Source: Martelella mediterranea
GTDB taxonomy: Bacteria > Pseudomonadota > Alphaproteobacteria > Rhizobiales > Rhizobiaceae
Direction: 5' to 3'
Assembly (NCBI RefSeq): GCF_021021415.1
Contig: NZ_JAINWJ010000001.1
Span: forward strand, 186,001 to 250,000
DNA length: 64,000 bases
In this document: positions 55,852 through 64,000 of the stretch, piece by piece
How positions within the stretch are numbered: the first letter of the stretch is position 1
Layout: the number at the start of each line of letters is the position of its first letter
The notes under the pieces: model-generated
Database searches by the model: none
Told to the model about the DNA's origin: nothing
What the model saw: the letters and a program-made list of their open reading frames with translations, nothing else
Made by a program: the position numbers and the translations under genes

Positions 55852-56474
55852 CACAATCAACGATCCTCACTCCGAAAAATATGTTCATTCCCATTCTTGC
55901 TTCGGCCGATGGCCCACCGGCCGGACCTCCCGAAAAAGCAACGACATTCTCGTTCTGTCCTGGCGCTTGTCTGCGCCCCGGCAGGTTCTGCCGCCAGGTG
56001 GTGTATGAACGACGCCTCATTTCCCGTTTCGGTTGTGCAAACTCCCCGTTACCCCTCTCATTTGTTCGCAATGTGTCCGCCGGAAAGCTCTCCCGATGCG
56101 CTGCCGCATTCCCTTTGGAGAGGCCCGCTCAGGCAGGCTGAGACAAAGACCGAGGGCAAACGAGAAAACGCCGGGTTCATGTCTGCGCGACAGCACCCGG
56201 AATACGGTGGGAAGAAACCTCGGCGACCACGACCAGCGCGAGAACGGACACCCGCACCTAATCGGCAATACCAGTCACCGGCCTTCTGTTTCTTCCTGCC
56301 GGATCCACAACGCCCGCTGCGAAGGCCGTCGGTGGTCTACTGCCAACTTGCCCTGCATCTGCCCTCCCTCCTCTGTGCCGCCCTCCCCGGCGACAAGCTG
56401 TGAAGGCCTGAAGATTGACATGATGGAGTGAAAGTGAATAGACGTATATTCCGCTCAAGTGATATGGTTTTGTT
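55852..56474. other. Intergenic region between UxaA-type and LysR genes
   Basis: About 620 bases between divergent genes. Short open frames occur on both strands, but none has a ribosome site, family motif or codon pattern I can support. It must contain the promoters of both units; TTGACA at 56415-56420 is a good -35 for lysR. The candidate LysR site lies at its right end (56451-56465). I see no RNA gene or complete repeat. Confidence 0.5.
56451..56465. promoter_or_regulatory. Candidate LysR operator in front of lysR
   Basis: CCGCTCAAGTGATAT ends 9 bases before the lysR start. Its reverse complement shares 14 bases, TATCACTTGAGCGG, with 62625-62638 upstream of the thiamine-diphosphate enzyme gene. 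Being so close to the start it would act in autorepression. Confidence 0.55.
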
Positions 56475-57434
56475 ATGGAAAGACGTCAACTCAACATTGA
56501 GCGCCTTCGCCTTCGCCACCTGAAGCTGCTGGAAATGGTGGAAAGCCATGACTCGCTGCGGGCGATCGCGGAGGTGCTGAACACGAGTCAACCGGCCCTG
56601 TCACAATTGGTCCGCGACCTCGAAAACGCCTTTGACGCTTCGCTCATCAACCGTTCGGCGCGCGGTGTGAGCCTGACCGCTGCCGGTCAACTCGCCCTGC
56701 AGCGCTGTCGTCAGGCGCTTGCAACCATCGATCATCTGGCCGAGGAACTTCAGATCGGCGAAATTCCGACCTTGCGGATTGGAACGAACCCCGTACTTTT
56801 GCATGATGAAGCCTTCCCGACGGCCTTCGCAAACATGTTCGCCGAAGGCGCCACGGTTCGCTACAAGATCAGCTCGGCGCGCGAGAGACTGATGGTTCAG
56901 GCCCTGACGGACGGCGAGATTGACTGCTATCTGGGCATTGTGAACTGGGACAGGATGCCGAGCCGCAGCGCGATCGATCTCAGCTACGAATCGCTTGGTC
57001 GCACACCGCTGACGGTCATCTGCAATCGTGAGCACCCATTGTTGAACCGTGAACCTCTTTTCGCCGAAGAATTGCTTGAATGGCAGTGGGCGCTGCAACC
57101 GGACGGTTCCTATCATCGCAACCTGTTGGAAAACGCCTTCCGCGATATTGATCTGCGGACGCCGAGCCCGGTGGTGGAAGTCTCTTCGGATCCTTTCGCC
57201 CTGGTTCAACTCATCGCGCGGACCCAACTGCTGGCGTGTATTCCCGACACGACAATCGCGCGCGCCGGGTCCGACGGCCTTGTGAAACGTTTGTCGGCCT
57301 GCGATCTCAACATCGAGGCCAGCAATATTCAATTCGTCACGCTCACCCAAAACCGCAGTTTCGAGCCGCTTAACCAGCTCTACAAGCACCTCAAAGCGTC
57401 ATTTTCCGGCGATGGCAACGACGCCGCGGACTGA
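56475..57434 (+). CDS. LysR-family transcriptional regulator
   Basis: 319 aa. The N-terminal winged helix-turn-helix is RLRLRHLKLLEMVESHDSLRAIAEVLNTSQPALSQLVRDLENAFDASLINRSARGVSLTAAG. The effector domain begins at IPTLRIGTNPVLLHDE. It lies divergent from the UxaA-TctABC unit and in front of the TRAP, amidase and thiamine-diphosphate genes. Related motifs before its own start, in the TRAP leader and before the last gene suggest that it controls the plus-strand genes and itself. LysR proteins usually activate when an intermediate of the pathway binds. Confidence 0.94.
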   Translation: MERRQLNIERLRLRHLKLLEMVESHDSLRAIAEVLNTSQPALSQLVRDLENAFDASLINRSARGVSLTAAGQLALQRCRQALATIDHLAEELQIGEIPTLRIGTNPVLLHDEAFPTAFANMFAEGATVRYKISSARERLMVQALTDGEIDCYLGIVNWDRMPSRSAIDLSYESLGRTPLTVICNREHPLLNREPLFAEELLEWQWALQPDGSYHRNLLENAFRDIDLRTPSPVVEVSSDPFALVQLIARTQLLACIPDTTIARAGSDGLVKRLSACDLNIEASNIQFVTLTQNRSFEPLNQLYKHLKASFSGDGNDAAD

Positions 57435-57850
57435 CAACGCGAGCCCGACTATCGACACTGCTTTTCACCATGCGTGCAAACCGGCAGCCCCGAGCGAATA
57501 TCGAGACATCGTATCAGTCGTCTTTCGCCGCCAGAGAACGGAGACCTGCAAATGGCCCGTGTCGCGGGAAAGTCATAGTGATACGTTTTCACTATCGGAT
57601 GAGAAGATATTACGTCTTTTAATTTTCGCTATCGGGTAGACAATAGGATAAGTCGACGGGAGCACCGGCCCGGGTCATCCGGTCCCCGCCGCGGGAGGAG
57701 TTGCGGTGGCAATCTCGGAATTCACGGCAAGGCGCCTGGCGGGCGGTTAACCCGTGCGGCGAGAGGATGCCCGTTTTCTGAAGCCGCAAGTTGATTGCCC
57801 GATGGTTGCAACGCAGTTGCAGCCGTTTGTGGGGCGTCACCGGGGGCGAG
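57435..57850. other. Long leader of the TRAP transporter operon
   Basis: 416 bases without a recognised gene. It holds the palindrome at 57575-57595, two CTATCGG copies (57592 and about 57631) and AT-rich sequence from 57597 to 57660 likely to contain the promoter. A GGGAGGAG site at 57693-57700 precedes a 14-codon frame from GTG 57706 to TAA 57750, which may be a leader peptide or chance. Confidence 0.45.
57575..57595. promoter_or_regulatory. Candidate LysR box upstream of the TRAP operon
   Basis: ATAGTGA-N7-TCACTAT is a perfect inverted repeat with the T-N11-A form of LysR boxes. It includes GATACGTTT (57580-57588), repeated at 62640-62648 before the thiamine-diphosphate gene, and GTGATA as at 56459-56464 before lysR. 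Confidence 0.5.
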
Positions 57851-59815
57851 ATGACGAACAGATCCGAATTACAACCCGAATTTCCGAAGAGCGATGGCGA
57901 CGCGCCCGCTGTTGTCGCCGATCCGCTCACGCGCGCATTGCGGGTCGTGGGCATGGCGCTGGCCGCGCTGATCGCGCTGAACACCATCTACGTTGCCTAT
58001 GCCGGGCAGGTCGTGGGCCTGGAATTGTTGCGCGCAGGCTCGCTTTTCGTCTGCGCGGCGATTGTTATCTTCACCACGCCGCTTTCGGAGAACCTGCGTG
58101 TTTCCGCCAGACCCGCCGTCTATTCGTTGTGGGCCGTCGATTTCCTGCTTCTGGCGAACCTCGCCTATGCCTGCTTCAATTTCCTGAACAAGATCTACGA
58201 CATGGAAAATCTTGTCGCGATCTTTTCGCCGGTCGATCGCGGGACGGCGCTGGTTGCCGTGCTGACGCTGATCGAGCTGACGCGCCGGACCTTCGGCGGC
58301 GTTCTCGCAAGCGTCGGGCTTGTCACGCTCGCCTACTGCCTGTTCGGGGCGAACCTGCCATGGATATTTCATCACTCCGGCTTCAGCCTGGAAATGACCA
58401 TGGAAATCCTGTGGTTCGGCGTTCAGGGCATTTTCGGCGACCCTGTTGGGATCGTCATCCTGCTGATTTTCATCTTCATCGTGTTCGGCGCCCTGCTGGA
58501 GGGCACCGGCGCCGGAGAGGTGATGATCCGCATGGCTCTGGCCGCAACCGCCCGGACCCGGGGCGGTCCCGCTCATGCTGCGATCATCGCCTCGGGCGTC
58601 TTCGGCATGTCGTCCGGTTCCGTCGTCGCCAATGTGGTCGGCACGGGCGTGGTCACGATCCCGCTGATCAAGAAAAGAGGCTTCAAGGGCAATTTCGCCG
58701 GCGCTGTCGAGGCCGCCGCCTCCACCGGCGGTCAGCTGATGCCGCCCGTCATGGGGGCTGCGGCATTTCTGATGGTCAGCCTCGTCGGCGTTCCCTATCG
58801 CACGATCTGCATCGCCGCCCTGATCCCGGCGCTTCTCTACTATGCCAACCTCTTCCTCGCCGTGGTGCTGGAATCGCGGCGGCTGGGTCTGGAGCCAACG
58901 CCCAAGGAGCAGCGCCGCAAGATCGAACGGCGCGACTGGGTGCAGTCGCTGATGTTCTTCATTCCGATCAGCGCCATCGCCATCACGCTCGGCATCGGCT
59001 TTTCGCCTTCGATGGCCGGATTTTGGGCCGTGGTCACCGCCGTCATATCGGGGTTCGTGTTCAACAAGGCGCTTCGTCAGCGACCCTGGCGGCTCGTCGA
59101 GGCATTGGCCCGGGGCGGCGCCGCCGGAGCCCGGATTATGATGGCCGTCGGCACGATCGGCGTGTTGATCGGCGTGTTCAATCTCACCGGCCTCGGCCTG
59201 AAATTCGCCACGCAGATTGCGCTGCTCGGCGACCACTCGCTGTTTATCGCGCTGGTGCTGGCGGCGCTTTCATGCCTGATCCTGGGCATGGGCATGCCCA
59301 CCTTGCCGGCCTATCTCATTATCGTTCTGGTTCTGGGCGTCGGTATCAGGAAACTGGGCGTGCCGGATCTCTCGATCCACCTGTTCGTCTTCTATTTCGG
59401 CGTGCTCTCGGCGGTGACGCCGCCAGTGGCGCTGGCGGCCGTGGCGGCTGCGCCGATCGCGGGGGCGGAACCGGTGCGCACCGGCATCAACGCACTGAAA
59501 CTGTCCCTGGTCGGCTTCATCGTTCCCTTCATGTTTATCTATGAGCCGACAATTCTTCTCGTCGTATCGGACTTTCACCTGCCGGAATTCCTGTGGGCGA
59601 TGGGCCGGCTGTGTTTTGCGATCTGGCTGCTGGCGACAGGCTTTATCGGTTTCGGGATTACGCCGCTGCCTTTCTGGTCGCGCGTTCTTCGCCCGTTGGC
59701 CGGGATCGCCGTCATCACAACATACCCCGAATTTCAACTGGCCGGCATAGCGGCCGGCATCGCCTTGACGAGCCTGGAGTTTATCGGCGCCCGCAAACCA
59801 GCAGGTGCGCCATGA
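57851..59815 (+). CDS. TRAP transporter fused permease (DctQ-DctM type)
   Basis: 654 aa from the ATG at 57851, close behind GGGGGCGAG. The first part (residues about 40-200) has the four small-subunit helices and the rest is the large DctM-type channel: GSVVANVVGTGVVTIPLIKKRGFKGNFAGAVEAAASTGGQLMPPVMGAAAFLM is the hallmark block near residue 260. LILGMGMPTLPAYLIIVLVL and GVLSAVTPPVALAAVAAAPIAGA follow. Fused permeases of this type pair with TAXI binding proteins, and one is encoded directly downstream (59863). It imports an organic acid or similar solute using an ion gradient. Confidence 0.95.
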   Translation: MTNRSELQPEFPKSDGDAPAVVADPLTRALRVVGMALAALIALNTIYVAYAGQVVGLELLRAGSLFVCAAIVIFTTPLSENLRVSARPAVYSLWAVDFLLLANLAYACFNFLNKIYDMENLVAIFSPVDRGTALVAVLTLIELTRRTFGGVLASVGLVTLAYCLFGANLPWIFHHSGFSLEMTMEILWFGVQGIFGDPVGIVILLIFIFIVFGALLEGTGAGEVMIRMALAATARTRGGPAHAAIIASGVFGMSSGSVVANVVGTGVVTIPLIKKRGFKGNFAGAVEAAASTGGQLMPPVMGAAAFLMVSLVGVPYRTICIAALIPALLYYANLFLAVVLESRRLGLEPTPKEQRRKIERRDWVQSLMFFIPISAIAITLGIGFSPSMAGFWAVVTAVISGFVFNKALRQRPWRLVEALARGGAAGARIMMAVGTIGVLIGVFNLTGLGLKFATQIALLGDHSLFIALVLAALSCLILGMGMPTLPAYLIIVLVLGVGIRKLGVPDLSIHLFVFYFGVLSAVTPPVALAAVAAAPIAGAEPVRTGINALKLSLVGFIVPFMFIYEPTILLVVSDFHLPEFLWAMGRLCFAIWLLATGFIGFGITPLPFWSRVLRPLAGIAVITTYPEFQLAGIAAGIALTSLEFIGARKPAGAP

Positions 59816-59862
59816 TGTGATGCCACTGAAGAAACCAAGTCTGTCAAAGGGAGGAAACAGAC

Positions 59863-60885
59863 ATGAAACGACGTGATTTTCTTGCCGCCGTCTCGGCGCT
59901 CGGGGCGAGCGTGCCATTGAGGGGCGTATGGGCGCAATCCAAGACCTTTCTGACGATGGATGGCTTTCCGCCGGGATCGTCGGCCGGCCAGCTCAGCATC
60001 GCATTCTCGCAGATCGTGCAGAAATATCTGCCGATCGAAATCCAGGTTTCCGTCGGCAAACCATCGACAAAATCAGCCCTGGATGCGGCCCAGGACAAGG
60101 TCGACCTGTTCGTCAGCGCGCCATCGATAAACCAGTACATGAAGACCCGGACGGCAATGTTCGCGAAGGTCGAGAACGCACCGGAACTTGTGACCAATCT
60201 TCGCAATATCCTGGCCTACAAGATCGGCGAGCTCCACATCGTCGCTTATGAGGATTCCGGCATCACGAAGCTTGAGGATTTCAAGGGCAAGAAGGTTTTT
60301 CTGGGGCCGCCGGGAAGTGCCGCGACCAGTGTCTATCTGAACATGGTGGAGGCCGCGACCGGCATGGTCGCCGGCAAGGACTACGAGGTCATGCGCTATG
60401 ACTGGCAGTCGGCCGAGACCGCGTTTCTCGACCGGCAGATGGATGTCTACATGATCGCGACCTACCTGCCGAGCCCCTCGATCCAGCAGTTTGCCATGGT
60501 CAACCCGATCCGGCTGATCGGATTGAGCGAGGAACAGCTGGCGAAGCCGGGAATGAAGGCCGTGCTCGATCTTCCGGGCCGAACCGTTGAAGTGATCCCG
60601 GCGGGTTCCTACGAAAACCAGGTCAACAGCGAAGAAATCGTGACGCTCGGCACCTGGGGCAGTCTCGATACCAACAAGTGGCTGGACGAGGAACTGGTCT
60701 ACGAGATGACCGGCGCGGTTTTCGACCACCTTGCCGAATTCCAGTCCACCGCAGCGTGGATGAGTTCCATCAACAGGAACACCGTCTTTACCAAGGGCAA
60801 CATCCCTCTGCATATCGGGGCCTATCGCTATTACAAGGAAAACGGGTTCGACGTCCCGGCGGATCGCATTCCCCCCGAAGCGTGA
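59863..60885 (+). CDS. TAXI-family TRAP transporter solute-binding protein
   Basis: 340 aa. The N-terminus MKRRDFLAAVSALGASVPL fits a twin-arginine signal (RRDFL), with cleavage likely after VWA. The mature part has PPGSSAGQLSIAFSQIVQKYLPIEIQVSVGKPSTKSALDA and FKGKKVFLGPPGSAATSVYLNMVEAATG, matching the TAXI family. It follows the fused permease gene by 47 bases and has a GGGAGGAAAC site. Together they make one transporter. Confidence 0.93.
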   Translation: MKRRDFLAAVSALGASVPLRGVWAQSKTFLTMDGFPPGSSAGQLSIAFSQIVQKYLPIEIQVSVGKPSTKSALDAAQDKVDLFVSAPSINQYMKTRTAMFAKVENAPELVTNLRNILAYKIGELHIVAYEDSGITKLEDFKGKKVFLGPPGSAATSVYLNMVEAATGMVAGKDYEVMRYDWQSAETAFLDRQMDVYMIATYLPSPSIQQFAMVNPIRLIGLSEEQLAKPGMKAVLDLPGRTVEVIPAGSYENQVNSEEIVTLGTWGSLDTNKWLDEELVYEMTGAVFDHLAEFQSTAAWMSSINRNTVFTKGNIPLHIGAYRYYKENGFDVPADRIPPEA

Positions 60886-60898
60886 CGGCGCAAGAGCG

Positions 60899-60933
60899 CG
60901 GATGCGAGCGCGGCCAGTGCTCGCCCGCATCCG
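60899..60933 (+). terminator. Imperfect hairpin after the TAXI gene
   Basis: CGGATGC (60899-60905) pairs with GCATCCG (60927-60933), and inner GAGC (60906-60909) can pair with GCTC (60919-60922), leaving a bulge. No T tract follows. It may reduce read-through into the amidase gene. Confidence 0.3.
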
Positions 60934-61041
60934 TGGCGTTCGGCATGGATGGCGGCGAGGCGCTGCAACGGATTTGAAAACCCGAGCGTGAGGTTTTCGG
61001 GCCGCGCAATCACCCGACATTGCTTTGGGAGGAACAGGGCC

Positions 61042-62475
61042 ATGGATGCAATCGAGACCGCCGGTCTGATACGCAGCGGCAGGATGTCGGCCTGTGAGGC
61101 CGTGGAAGAGGCGATCCGACGGGCCAAGCGGACCGATCACCAGATCAATGCCATCGTCTGGCAGCGTTTCGATGCGGCACTCGAAGACGCGCGGACGGGC
61201 CGGTTCAATGAAGCGGGCCCGCTGGCGGGGGTGCCGACGCTGCTGAAGGATTTCGCCACCCCGGTCGCCGGCGAACCGGAGATCGAGGGCAACAGGATTT
61301 TGAGGGACCTTGGGTTGATCGCTGCCGTGGACAGCAATGTGGTCGCGAGGCTGCGGAAAGGCGGCCTGATTTCTCTCGGTCGCTCGCATTCTCCGGAATT
61401 CGCCGTCGGCAAGGCCGGCGCCGCTTGCGAGACGGAGGCATTCGGGGTGACCCGAAATCCCTGGCGCGCCGAGCTTTCGACCATGGGGTCGAGCGGCGGC
61501 GCGGCGGCGGCCGTGGCCGCCGGCATTGTGCCGGTGGCGCATGGCAATGATGCCGGCGGCTCGATACGGATGCCGGCCAGCGCCTGCGGCATTGTCGGGC
61601 TGAAGCCTTCGCGGGGCAGGATATCCTGGGGCCCGCTCGCCGGCGAAGTGCGCAATGGCGCGGCGACCCAGGGCATGCTGACCCGCACCGTGCGCGATGC
61701 GGCGTTGACGCTGGATATCCTGTCCGGATACGAGCCCGGCGACCACTATACCGCCCCGCCGCCCGAACGCCCGTTTCTGGAGGAAGTCGGTCGCGATCCG
61801 GGTTCGCAGCGGATCGGCTTTTGCACAAGCCTGCCGGAGGGGCGGGTCGACCCCGCCTGTGTTGCAGCCGTCGAAAAGGCGGCCTCATCGCTGTCGGCTC
61901 TGGGACATCATGTCGAAAGGGCGCATCCGGACGCCTATTTCGAACGTCAGGCGCTTCTGAACCACCGGTCCTATGTCGGCGCTTGCTTGGCCTCGACGCT
62001 TGATGGATATCAGACCCGCATCGGGCGTGCATGGACGGCCGACGACATGGAAGATGGAAGCTGGCTGGCCTATCAGCAGGGCAAGGCGCTTTCGGCGGCG
62101 GATTATCTGCGCATCGTCCGCGAGACCAATCAATACGCCCGCCGGCTGGCCTCCTGGTGGGAGAGGGACGCCGGTTTTGACCTGCTGGTGACGCCGACCC
62201 TTTCCGGCCCGCCGCCTGCACTCGGCTATCTGACCGAAGGAGACTATTCCGAACGCCGGAACCGGTCGCGGAACCTTGTCGCCTTCACCGTGCAGTCCAA
62301 TATTTCGGGCCAGCCCGCCATTTCCCTGCCGCTTCACTGGACAGACGACGACATTCCGATCGGCGTACAGCTCGTCGCGCGGTTCGCCGGTGAGGCTTTG
62401 CTGATACGAGTGGCGGCGCAGTTGGAACAGGCGCTCCCCTGGGCGGACCGGCATCCGCCGATCTACGCCGAATGA
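61042..62475 (+). CDS. Amidase signature family enzyme
   Basis: 477 aa from the ATG at 61042 after TGGGAGGAAC; the longer open frame lacks a site. The catalytic triad is complete: Lys69 in VPTLLKDFA, cis-Ser150 in MGSSGG and nucleophile Ser174 in NDAGGSIRMPAS, at the spacing known for the family. It hydrolyses an amide to acid and ammonia in the cytoplasm, with GatA-like fold but no GatB or GatC nearby. In this locus it may open an imported amide before the thiamine-diphosphate enzyme acts; substrate unknown. Confidence 0.93.
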   Translation: MDAIETAGLIRSGRMSACEAVEEAIRRAKRTDHQINAIVWQRFDAALEDARTGRFNEAGPLAGVPTLLKDFATPVAGEPEIEGNRILRDLGLIAAVDSNVVARLRKGGLISLGRSHSPEFAVGKAGAACETEAFGVTRNPWRAELSTMGSSGGAAAAVAAGIVPVAHGNDAGGSIRMPASACGIVGLKPSRGRISWGPLAGEVRNGAATQGMLTRTVRDAALTLDILSGYEPGDHYTAPPPERPFLEEVGRDPGSQRIGFCTSLPEGRVDPACVAAVEKAASSLSALGHHVERAHPDAYFERQALLNHRSYVGACLASTLDGYQTRIGRAWTADDMEDGSWLAYQQGKALSAADYLRIVRETNQYARRLASWWERDAGFDLLVTPTLSGPPPALGYLTEGDYSERRNRSRNLVAFTVQSNISGQPAISLPLHWTDDDIPIGVQLVARFAGEALLIRVAAQLEQALPWADRHPPIYAE

Positions 62476-62592
62476 CTGTCGGTTGCCGCCGGTTCGCGCC
62501 ACAGGGTTACTTTCGTCGCGCCTTTTCCGCGCCGCAGTCGTATGGCGTCATTTCCGAAACGGCGAAAGGTTTCGGAAGATGATGCCTCCAAC

Positions 62593-62648
62593 TTATCACT
62601 TGAGAGAAAATGAGCATCTTCATTTATCACTTGAGCGGCGATACGTTT
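62593..62648. promoter_or_regulatory. Two TTATCACTTGAG direct repeats and a GATACGTTT element
   Basis: TTATCACTTGAG occurs at 62593-62604 and again at 62624-62635, 31 bases apart (three helical turns). The second copy extends to GCGG, giving 14 bases shared in inverted orientation with the site before lysR (56451-56465). GATACGTTT at 62640-62648 repeats that in the TRAP leader. The rest of the 390-base gap 62476-62865 holds no recognisable gene. Confidence 0.6.
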
Positions 62649-62865
62649 CCGCAGATGCGGTAAACGTGGACACAGGGAAACGCTCAAAGCGCCGATCCGG
62701 TTCTATGCGATGGAAAAGCGCGCTGGCAGGCCAAGGGTGGGAAAGCATGCGCCGGCGATGTCTCGAAAAATGCACCATTTCAGTTTAAGCAGCATCGAGT
62801 TCGCTGTTGGTTGTCGTTTTTGAATTCTGTGTTTGGCCTGGCACCAAGGGATAGGAGGAAATTCG

Positions 62866-64000
62866 TTGTCCTTGCAAAATGAGATGAATGGAGCCGAGAG
62901 TCTCGTTCGCACGCTTTTGAAGTCGGGCGTCGATACCTGTTTTGCCAATCCGGGAACCAGCGAAATGCACTTCGTTGGCGCGTTGGATCGTATTCCAGGC
63001 ATGCATTGTGTCCTCGGGCTTCAGGAAAATGTCGTGACGGGCATGGCGGACGGCTATTACCGGATCGCCGGCAAGCCGGCCTGTACCCTGCTCCATTGCG
63101 GCCCGGGTCTGGCCAATGGAATGGCCAATCTGCACAATGCGCGCCGCGCGCGCGCCGGCATCGTCAACATAGTCGGCGATCAGGCGACCTATCACCGGCC
63201 GCTGGATGCTCCCCTGACCGCCGATACCGAGGGCATGGCGCGCACCGTTTCCCATTGGGTCCGCACCTGCTCCAATGCGGGGGATGTCGGGCGCGATGCC
63301 GCCGCCGCCGTGCAGGCGGCAAGCGCGCTCTCCGGCCAGATCGCGACGCTGATCCTTCCCGCGGATTCATCATGGAACACGGGCGGCGTGGTTGCGGAAC
63401 CGCTTTCCGTGCCGCCGCCACCGCCGGTTGACCCGCATGCGGTCACGACGGCAGCCCGCATCCTGCGTTCCCAAAAGAACGTCCTGATCCTGATTGCCGA
63501 TCAGGCGACGCTTGCGCCTTCCCAGCACCTTGCCTGGCGCGTGGCCGAGGCGACCGGCGCCGACCTTATGGGCAGCTACACCAACGGACATTTGCAACGC
63601 GGGCGCGGGCGCGTTCCCCTGCCCCGCGTTCCGTATGTCGTCGATGCCGCGGTGGCGGCGCTCGACAAATACGAGCATATCATTCTGGTGAACGCTGAAC
63701 CGCCGGTTGGCTTCTTTGCCTATCCCAACCGGCCGTCGGCGTTGTATCGCCCGGATGCCCAGCTTCATGTCCTGTCCCGGCCGGACCAGGATTCCGAAGC
63801 AGCGCTTCAGGCGCTTGTGGACGAGATCGGCGCGCCGGAAATCGCCATTCCGGACCCCGGTCCCCTGCCCGACGCCGGCGCTGGCGCGCCGACGCCGGAG
63901 GGGCTGGCGCAAACCCTGGCCGCCCTGATGCCGGAGGGCGCCATCATCTCGAACGAGAGCATCTCATACGGCGGATATCTCGAGCATTTCACCTATGCCG
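62866..64000 (+). CDS. Thiamine-diphosphate enzyme, acetolactate-synthase-large-subunit-like, 3' end missing
   Basis: The frame is open to the window edge; 378 codons are visible. The likely start is the TTG at 62866, since AGGAGG lies 7 bases upstream; the ATG at 62884 would be 25 bases from it. The N-terminal domain reads MNGAESLVRTLLKSGVDTCFANPGTSEMHFVGALD, then GLQENVVTGMADGYYRIAGKPA, whose glutamate activates thiamine diphosphate. HCGPGLANGMANLHNARRARAGIVNIVGDQATYH follows. The middle domain starts near residue 190, and the C-terminal cofactor-binding GDG motif lies beyond the edge. The subgroup is annotated as acetolactate-synthase-like, but true activity (decarboxylase, lyase or carboligase) is uncertain. 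Confidence 0.9.
   Translation, partial: MSLQNEMNGAESLVRTLLKSGVDTCFANPGTSEMHFVGALDRIPGMHCVLGLQENVVTGMADGYYRIAGKPACTLLHCGPGLANGMANLHNARRARAGIVNIVGDQATYHRPLDAPLTADTEGMARTVSHWVRTCSNAGDVGRDAAAAVQAASALSGQIATLILPADSSWNTGGVVAEPLSVPPPPPVDPHAVTTAARILRSQKNVLILIADQATLAPSQHLAWRVAEATGADLMGSYTNGHLQRGRGRVPLPRVPYVVDAAVAALDKYEHIILVNAEPPVGFFAYPNRPSALYRPDAQLHVLSRPDQDSEAALQALVDEIGAPEIAIPDPGPLPDAGAGAPTPEGLAQTLAALMPEGAIISNESISYGGYLEHFTYA

Noticed and set aside
55507-56403. Plus-strand frame of 298 codons crossing the UxaA/LysR gap
   Set aside because: Half of it is antisense to the UxaA-type gene. The rest lacks motif, ribosome site and typical composition.

Overview
The window is high-GC, densely packed DNA with short intergenic gaps and many 1-4 base stop/start overlaps. 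It is almost entirely solute uptake systems, catabolic enzymes and their local regulators. The gene content points to an alphaproteobacterium, most likely of the order Hyphomicrobiales (rhizobia-like): several sugar ABC systems, two TctABC systems, a TAXI-type TRAP system, acetone carboxylase, a DUF993 sugar cluster and palindromic intergenic repeats. The genus cannot be fixed from the sequence alone. I saw no rRNA, tRNA, CRISPR array, transposase or phage gene. The first and last genes are cut by the window edges.

Layout. (1) 1-9228 (+): Gfo/Idh dehydrogenase, PHP-type hydrolase, a complete CUT1 sugar ABC transporter, a PfkB kinase and a sulfatase. (2) 9346-16940 (+): a LacI regulator, a second CUT1 ABC transporter and a family 2 glycoside hydrolase. 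Together these two units look like uptake and breakdown of a sulfated or uronate-containing oligosaccharide. (3) 17034-26572 (-): one long unit of dehydrogenase, DUF993 aldolase-like protein, sugar isomerase, TctC-B-A transporter, TetR regulator, second isomerase and enolase-superfamily dehydratase. (4) 26801-29612 (+): a FecBCD-type metal-chelate ABC transporter, followed by a beta-hydroxyacid dehydrogenase (29892-30767).

(5) 30898-42461: acetone and probably isopropanol catabolism. A zinc alcohol dehydrogenase would make acetone, acetone carboxylase (acxABC) makes acetoacetate, the CoA transferase (scoAB) activates it and a thiolase cleaves it to acetyl-CoA. A LuxR-type protein and an AcoR/AcxR-like activator lie in the middle. 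The activator's AAA+ domain has lost the residues needed for sigma-54 work, and matching TGTCCG-type sites lie in front of the regulator and the dehydrogenase. (6) 42523-51102: amine or polyamine catabolism, with an APC permease, ornithine-cyclodeaminase-like protein, RidA-family protein, FAD oxidase, aldehyde dehydrogenase, acetylpolyamine-amidohydrolase-like protein and a divergent AraC regulator with two direct repeats between it and the permease. Several of these genes are separated by GC-rich hairpins.

(7) 51167-64000: a catabolic locus I cannot match to a described pathway. A UxaA-type dehydratase split into two subunits is coupled to a second TctABC transporter on the minus strand. A LysR regulator, fused TRAP permease, TAXI binding protein, amidase and a thiamine-diphosphate enzyme lie on the plus strand. 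A CCGCTCAAGTGATA-type motif recurs before lysR and before the thiamine-diphosphate gene, and a related palindrome lies between lysR and the TRAP gene, which suggests one LysR regulon.
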